Source of the DNA: Papilionanthe hookeriana x Papilionanthe teres
Taxonomy: Eukaryota > Streptophyta > Magnoliopsida > Asparagales > Orchidaceae
Reading direction: 5' to 3'
DNA length: 64,000 nucleotides
Assembly (NCBI GenBank): GCA_022702705.1
Contig: CM040428.1
Span: 106,720,022 to 106,784,021, forward strand
Under the pieces are notes generated by a model. The model did not search any database and was not told where the DNA came from. It was given only the letters and a program-made list of their open reading frames with translations. The position numbers were made by a program, and so were the translations under genes. Shown here piece after piece: positions 58,358-64,000 of the stretch (its first letter is position 1; every line of letters starts with the position of its first letter).

Positions 58358-58845
58358 GGGCTGCTTATCCTAGGATGGTTGTTTCCGATTCGGGGAAAAA
58401 TTCCTCGAACCTTTGACTCTGTATGATTATTTTCTCGCTCCGGCGGAATCTTATAATGATAAGAGTTATGGCGTTGGCTACGTTTTGACTGTTTCTAACG
58501 ATTACGCAACTAACGACAACCAACCTAATCCGGATCTCGATTTCGATATAAATAATAATTCTTAAATCATACACAACCTCGACAATCACGATGACAAAGA
58601 AGACATTCACCAAGAAGGCTACAAAAGTTCAACAAACAATGAATCTATTTGTTAATTTCGAGGAACTCCAATCACAATAGAGTTAGAGCTTTCAGATTCC
58701 GAAGCGACTCCAGAAGAACCTGTCATGCCGATTTAAAAGGAGACACCAGTAAACTCGGCACTCGCATTCGAAGAAGTCACAAAGTCAATTTAAGGAGCGG
58801 AAGGGTTCTACCTCCGAGAATGGGTCCAAAAGACAAAGGAAAGCG
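58358..58845 (+). other. Gag-protease linker region
   Basis: Poorly preserved coding-like sequence between gag and protease with an acidic stretch (NPDLDFDINNN near 58530). In Ogre elements the gag-pol boundary region is variable and can hold an intron; no intron is evident here. Confidence 0.45.
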
Positions 58846-59781
58846 GTGGTTGTTCGGGAAGAATCAACCCCAGCAGAAGAATTGCCCATTCGGGAAGAAA
58901 CTGAAACACATAGTAACATAGTGGACTATAACGTGCTAGTCCATATTAGGAAACTACCAGCCAAACTGAGCATCTACGACGCTCTCATCTTATCAAAAGA
59001 GATGAGGGAAGCTCTGATCAAGGCCTTACTTGATCCAAAGATTTGTTTAGCTTAGATGGCCGGAGATTCCTTAGATGAGGTTTGCTCGTTAAAGGAATAG
59101 CGAGGTGTTGCCTTCGCGGACAATGATCTATTATTTGGGACAGCCAATCACAACCGACCGTTGTACATTTCAGTTACAATCGGAAATTTTACGCTCTCCA
59201 GAGTATTGGTAAATCCAGGAGCGTCAATCAACATAATGAATCTTCGGACGTTAGCAAACTTGGAAATTTATGCTCACGAGCTTGAAGCGGACAAGATGTT
59301 ACTAAGAGGATTCAACCAGAAAGGAGAAAGAGCCCTCAGATCAATAACGCTATTGATGAAGACCGGTGATTTAACAAAGATGACCGCAAAATTCTATATA
59401 ATTGATTCTGAAACATCGTTCAACACACTACTGGGCCGACCGTGGATACATGAGAACTAGATGGTACCGTTGTCTCTGCATCAGTGCATAAAATACTACG
59501 ATGGAGGAGAACAGTGCATTAAAGGTGACTTGCAACCTTTCTCCATACATAAAATTGGAATTCATGAAGATGCAGCCTACTACGCGCCTCCAAAGAAAAC
59601 AATCTTCTCCAGAAATACCATGCCAAATGAAGCAAAAGAAGTTCAAGATGACGAAGAACCTGAAGTTCTAGTCCAACAGTCACTCACCACTCCCTTACGG
59701 AGAGATGGTGAAGGGTTCTTCACAACTTGCACCCGAGGTCGAGGCCGGGGTCGTGGCCGAAACGTTGGGACAGTTGGATAG
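58846..59781 (+). pseudogene. Protease region of the Ogre-like element, catalytic Asp lost
   Basis: Starts before YNVLVHIRKLPAKLSIYDAL, passes two in-frame TAG stops (59053, 59098), and reaches the aspartic protease: HNRPLYISVTIGNFTLSRVL followed by VNPGASINIM. In related elements the triad reads DPGSS, so Asp is Asn here (codon aat at about 59212). FNTLLGRPWIHEN ends at TAG 59458 where relatives have Trp. The frame goes on to 59781 with a Gly-Arg run (RGRGRGRGR). Confidence 0.78.
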
Positions 59782-60426
59782 AAAAAGCCGGTAATCAACT
59801 TGAATTGGGAGAACAACTCTGAAGAAGAAGAAGAAATCAAGAAAGAAGCAGCTACAATAAACCAGAAGGAACCACAATTCAAGATCTCCCTCGAAGATGA
59901 AAAGAATGAAGAATATAAATCAATGTACGAGAAGATTAACTACCATGTACACACTATGGCCACGACCTCGATCCAGTCTAATAAGATCGAGGGTATGGTG
60001 GTCAAGGAAGTGCATGACGGTGGCGCTAAACCAATCAAATTTTACCGTGGTACTCCTTCTTCCAATAATGAAAAAGATGTACAATTTGAAGATGTCGCTT
60101 CTTCCGAATTAATGGAATTACCATTTGAGTGGTACTCTCCCTGTGTTCAAAATTTAATTCAACGTGGTGTCTTACCTTGAGAATGGACAAAGGTTCAATC
60201 ACAACATTTTGAAAGACTATGGAACAATGCCGGTCGGCCTCCCAATTCAAAACATGGTCTCAGATTCGGCACAGTAGGTTCAGTTGAAGATACGAAATTT
60301 TGCTTGGTTGTCACTTGCAAGCCTAATAAGGACTTCTTGGAAGCTTCAGAGGACCTCAAAGATCTACCAATCTGAGATGCTCCACCAGAATTTGAAGAAG
60401 AAATCAAATCTACAATAGACGAGTTA
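59782..60426 (+). pseudogene. Protease-RT linker of the Ogre-like element
   Basis: Same reading frame as protease and RT, with TGA at 60178 and 60373. Acidic at the start (NNSEEEEEIKKE), then FEDVASSELMELPFEWYSPC. No catalytic motif; this is the usual connecting region in the polyprotein. Confidence 0.6.
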
Positions 60427-61380
60427 ATGGAAGTTAACTTAGGTACTAGCGAAAAGCCTAGACCAACCTTTGTTAGATCCTTACTCAATAAAGAAGATTC
60501 CAAGGAAATGATCAAGCTATTAATGGAATTCAAGGACTGTTTTGCTTGGAGTTACGACGAAATGCCAGGATTAGCTCCAGAAGTCGCAGTTCACAAGTTA
60601 GGAGTAGATCCTACTTCTATTCCAGTCAGACAAGCTCCCAAAAGAATGCGTCTAGAAATTGAGCAACAAGTAATAGCCAAAGTTAAGAAGCTAATCGACG
60701 CTAAATTTGTCCATGAAGAACAATGCCCTACTTGGTTAGCCAACGTGGTACCTGTCAGAAAGAAAAATGGTCAGATCAGAATCTGTGTAGAATTCAGGGA
60801 TTTAAATAAAGCATGTCCAAAGGATGAATTTCCACTGCCAATCCCAGAACTGATGATCGACATTGCTTCAACACATGAAATATTTTCATTCATGGATGGA
60901 TCATCAAGATACAACTAGATAAAGATGGCATCAGATGACGAAAGGCTCACAGCTTTCAGAACGCCGATCGGAGTGTATTACTACACAGTAATGCCATTCG
61001 GACTAAAGAATGCAGGAGCAACATATCAAAGAGCAATGACAAAGATTTTCGATGATCTCATTCACAACCAAGTCGAGTGCTATGTGGACGATGTGGTCAT
61101 CAAAAGCAAACTGAAGGAAGATCACCTGTATGATTTGAGAATTGTTTTCGAGCGACTAAGGCAATACAACCTTAAGATGAATCCCTTAAAATGCGCCTTC
61201 GGCATCACCTCCGGGAATTTCTTAGGATTTTTTGTTTGACATCGCAAAATTGAAATTGATCCGGAAAAGATTAAAGCTATCTTAGAGATGCCGCCTCCCA
61301 AAACCTTAAAACAGCTACGATCCTTTCAAGGGAAGCTGGCATTGGGGATACTTAGAATCGCCGTATCCGCAAGATATTGA
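60427..61380 (+). pseudogene. Reverse transcriptase of the Ogre-like element, C-terminus lost
   Basis: Motifs in order: FAWSYDEMPGL, a basic helix, VRKKNGQIRICVEFRDLNKA, CPKDEFPLPIPELMID, TAFRTPIGVYYY, MPFGLKNAGATYQRAM and the catalytic YVDD at about 61081-61092. Then NPLKCAFGITSGNFLGF. TAG at 60916 and TGA at 61237 are in-frame and match Gln and Arg in relatives. After SFQGKLA (about 61341) homology stops; the thumb end, RNase H and integrase are gone and the frame closes at 61378-61380, overlapping the next ORF. Confidence 0.88.
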
Positions 61381-62469
61381 CTAAATTAGCAGCAGATCAA
61401 CACGAGGAAACAACCACCTTCGCCAATACACTCATTTCAAAAATACCGGTTCGTCAGGAACTAGAAAGAAGAAAGTCAACACCGAGAAAATCAGAACAGA
61501 TCGAAAAAGTGCCAAGAAGAACAGAAATAGAATCAGTGCCTCGACGCCGGACAAAGATACCATATCTGAAGAACCTTGTTGCGGAAGCAACCCCGGAGGA
61601 TGTCCCGACAGAGACAATCCCCGAGGAGCCAAGGTATGCAGGAGAACGCGATGGGATTAAGCCATACATCCCGCAATAAGTTACTAGGCCTCGTCACTTG
61701 CAGATCATCCCAGAATATGAACTAGAAAGAATGCAAAATGTTGATAAGAAGACTTTCGAATACTTTGAAAGGATTAACGACAAAAGAATCAACATTTTGG
61801 AAGGCCTCGAGTTACACACAGGTGTATTCTTAGAGTACGAGCAGCAGCAAATTATGGATTGCATCTTAGAACTTCAGAAGATGGGTCGAGCAGGCCGTCT
61901 GAGAGAAAAGACTTATTCGGAACCCCGGAAATGGATGTCAGGAAAAGGAAGAGTCACAACACAATGCGGATGTTGCTATAACTTCGCAGAGGATAGAAAA
62001 GGAAATCCACCAGGGATACTCCGTCACGGTGAGGTGGATCCAATGCCGAAAATAATTAAAAGAATGGTGAAAGAATGATAACATGGAGGGTACTGCCAGC
62101 AGACTACATACCCAACAGTTGCATCATCAACATTTATCAGAAGGGCGACTGAATACCTCCACACATAGACCACCATGACTTTGTCAGACCTTTCTGTATA
62201 GTTTCGTTCGTCAACCAATGCAATATCATGTTCGGATCTGACCTCCGGATAGCAGGCCCGGGTAAGTTCCGAGGGCCGGTGGAGATACCACTTCGGTAGG
62301 TTCCGTCATGATATTACAAGGAAATGGAGCAGACATCACAAAAAATTGTATACCGGGAGTACCAGTGGAGCGGATCTCCGTCACTTTTAGAAGGATGGAC
62401 GACAGAAAGGTGCCTTACCACTTCGAGCCAGATCCAGAATTGGAGAGTCTCCGACCCTACGAGATGTGA
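61377..62469 (+). pseudogene. AlkB-like 2-oxoglutarate/Fe(II) dioxygenase, ALKBH9/10-type, inside the retrotransposon
   Basis: Plant ALKBH9/10 proteins oxidatively remove methyl groups from m6A in RNA. After about 100 basic, low-complexity residues (61377-61697, in-frame TAA at 61677) comes the domain: NILEGLELHTGVF, EPRKWMSGKGRVTTQCGCCY, NPPGILRHGEVDP, PNSCIINIYQKGD, PPHIDHHDFVRPFC, NIMFGSDLRIAGPGKFRGPV, QGNGADITKNCIPGVP, ERISVTFRRMDD. The iron ligands His and Asp are at 62162-62164 and 62168-62170. The third ligand, His in relatives, is Asn (62344-62346). The 2-oxoglutarate-binding Arg region RISVTFRR is kept. Breaks: a one-base loss at about 62071-62076, TGA at 62150, a one-base loss at 62291-62300. 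No introns, so capture from an mRNA is likely. The stop is at 62467-62469. Identification is strong; activity of this copy is not expected. Confidence 0.92.
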
Positions 62470-63251
62470 GTTACACGGGAAATAACACACCTCCATTGCA
62501 CATCCATGCGGCATTCCTGCCAAGGATGGCTTGGAAGGTGATGTTATTGACCGTGTATCTCATTATTCAGACATGGATTTTTAATAAATACTTTTTGGTT
62601 GGATCAACAATGATCATACATAGTCCTTTTTGAGTCATGGATTGTATGAGAAATATTTTAGATCGAGTTGTATGATGTATCTTCAACAAGATTGGAATGA
62701 AAGTGACCATGTCACATTTTGCCTTCACCTCTTTTGTGCAAATTGACTGGGAAACGCCATTAGAGTTAAATGAACTTTGAACAAAAAACAAAAAAGAAAA
62801 GAGAAATAAATAAGAGCAGTTCTTAGAAATCCAAATATTCAAATGAACTTCAAATCCACATGAACCCCAAATAAAATTCACGTGAACATCAAATAAACAA
62901 CAAAAATAGAATTGGATCATTGAAGGACAAACAAAATGAAAAATGAATCTCAAATGGAATTACAATCTCAATCTATCTCTTTCAAATCCTTCAACTCTTC
63001 CTCAGATCAAAATCTACTTCAAACTACTTTGAAACCCTCTTTCGGGATGGTTCTTCCTCATGGAAAACTCACACTTCAAATTTCAGAAATCCTTCACCTT
63101 TTTTTCATCACATCGAAATCCTTTTGATTTTTTGTGATCTCCTTTCCCTCTTGTACGGAGATTGACTAGGTTCATTGACACGGAGCCACGAACTTGGTTC
63201 GGTTTGGTTCTGATGGCACGAGATTGGGTCCTTCTTCATACATTAAAACTT
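62470..63251 (+). other. 3' untranslated region of the Ogre-like element
   Basis: AT-rich, no recognisable coding frame on either strand and no LTR start. It leads into the minisatellite. Confidence 0.55.
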
Positions 63252-64000
63252 CTGAGACAGGTACCTAAATTCCAGTTCTCACTTCGAGGTCGGTACCTAA
63301 ATTTTGACTCTTCTTTCGAGATCGATACCTAAATTTCGATTCTCTTCCGAATTGATGCCTAAATTTCACTTCTAAACTTCCGAGACTGGTACCTAAATTC
63401 CAGTTCTCATTTCGAGATCGATACCTAAATTTTGATTCTCTTCCGAATTGATAGCTAAATTTCAATTCTAATCTTCCGAGACTGGTACCTAAATTCCAGT
63501 TCTCACTTCGAGGTCAGTACCTAAATTCCGACTCTCCTTTCGAGATCGATACATAAATTTCGATTCTCTTCCGAATTGATACCTAAATTTCAATTCTAAA
63601 TTTCCGAGACTGGTACCTAAATTCCAGTTCTCATTTCGAGATCGATACCTAAATTTCGATTCTCTTCCAAATTGATACCTAAATTTCGATTCTAAACTAA
63701 CGAGACTGGTACCTAAATTCCAGCTCTCACTTCAAGGTCGGTACCTAAATTCTGACTCTCCTTTCGAGATCGATACCTAAATTTCGATTCTCTTCCGAAT
63801 TGATACCTAAATTTCAATTCTAAACTTCCGAGACTGGTACCTAAATTCCAGTTCTCATTTCGAGATTAGTACCTAAATTCTAGTTCTCATTCTGAGATCA
63901 GTACCTAAATTCTGATTCTCATCCTCTTCGAGGTCGATACCTAAATTTCGACTCTCTTCTGAGACTGATACCTAAATTCCAGTTCTCATTTCGAGACTAG
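63252..64000. repeat. Higher-order minisatellite in the 3' region
   Basis: About 23 units of 31-36 bp, each with gatacctaaattt or ggtacctaaattc and a nearby tcgattctc or tccagttctc. Subtypes follow one another in order (gagactgg, gagatcga, gaattgat, gaggtcgg), giving a longer period of about 97-130 bp. The array continues beyond the window. Tandem arrays in the 3' part of Ogre elements are known, and some have seeded genomic satellites. Confidence 0.88.

Larger units (their letters stand above)
47555..64000 (+). mobile_element. Tat/Ogre-like Ty3/gypsy element carrying an AlkB domain, incomplete in window
   Basis: Order: 5' LTR 47555-54933, PBS 54939-54957, ORF1 55380-56150, gag 56781-58357, protease 58846-59781, RT 60427-61380, AlkB-like ORF 61377-62469, 3' untranslated region with minisatellite to the window end. 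The PBS TGGCGACTCCGCTGGGGAC, the extra ORF before gag, the very long LTR and an RT close to Tat/Ogre sequences place it in that group. RNase H and integrase are absent between RT and the AlkB part. The 3' LTR lies beyond 64000. The element is decayed by many nonsense changes. Confidence 0.85.

Noticed and set aside
61377..62469. AlkB region as an independent host ALKBH gene
   Set aside because: No introns, promoter or separate boundaries are visible; it overlaps the end of the RT frame and lies before the element's own 3' repeat region. An inserted processed pseudogene remains a possibility.
62930..63130. A 63-codon plus-strand open frame downstream of AlkB
   Set aside because: Low-complexity Ser/Gln-rich translation with no conserved motif.
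63252..64000. CRISPR-like array
   Set aside because: Units are adjacent and diverged with no unique spacers; plant nuclear context.

Overview
This is nuclear DNA from a flowering plant. The species cannot be read from the sequence. The evidence is a host gene split into many short exons with GT..AG introns, AT-rich non-coding DNA, and nested Ty3/gypsy LTR retrotransposons of the plant-specific Athila and Tat/Ogre types. There is nothing bacterial: no operons, and no tRNA or rRNA genes were recognised.

Host gene (739-42922, minus strand). Fifteen exons of a midasin-like gene (MDN1, the AAA+ ATPase of 60S ribosome assembly) can be placed with consistent splice phases. Four lie at 42016-42922 and eleven at 739-5754. 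Between the two groups sits about 36 kb of nested retrotransposons. At least one conserved exon expected there is not visible, and three exons carry single-base frame breaks, so this copy looks broken unless those are assembly errors. A smaller intron holds a 2.1 kb non-autonomous LTR element (3135-5223). The left edge has an RTE-type LINE tail (412-672).

Nested block (6097-41936). A 404-bp piece of a long-LTR family is followed by two Athila-like elements, B1 and B2, on the minus strand. They are fused in tandem (LTR-internal-LTR-internal-truncated LTR) and encode only gag-protease plus an unfamiliar C-terminal region. Element A, a fuller Athila (13.4 kb, two LTRs, target duplication ACTCT), is inserted in B1. 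A 7.29-kb solo LTR with target duplication TCCGG is inserted in B2.

Right part (42923-64000). After an unrecognised stretch comes a second long-LTR fragment with internal minisatellites (44229-47554). Then a Tat/Ogre-like element runs off the window on the plus strand: a 7.38-kb 5' LTR, primer binding site, ORF1, gag, protease and reverse transcriptase. RNase H and integrase are missing.

Main discovery. Downstream of the reverse transcriptase, inside this Ogre-like element (61377-62469), is an intronless AlkB-type 2-oxoglutarate/Fe(II) dioxygenase closely resembling the plant ALKBH9/ALKBH10 RNA demethylases. A retrotransposon carrying an RNA m6A-eraser-like domain is unusual. This copy is decayed (stops, two frame breaks, third iron ligand changed to Asn), but intact relatives may exist elsewhere in the genome. 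The element ends in a higher-order minisatellite (63252-64000).
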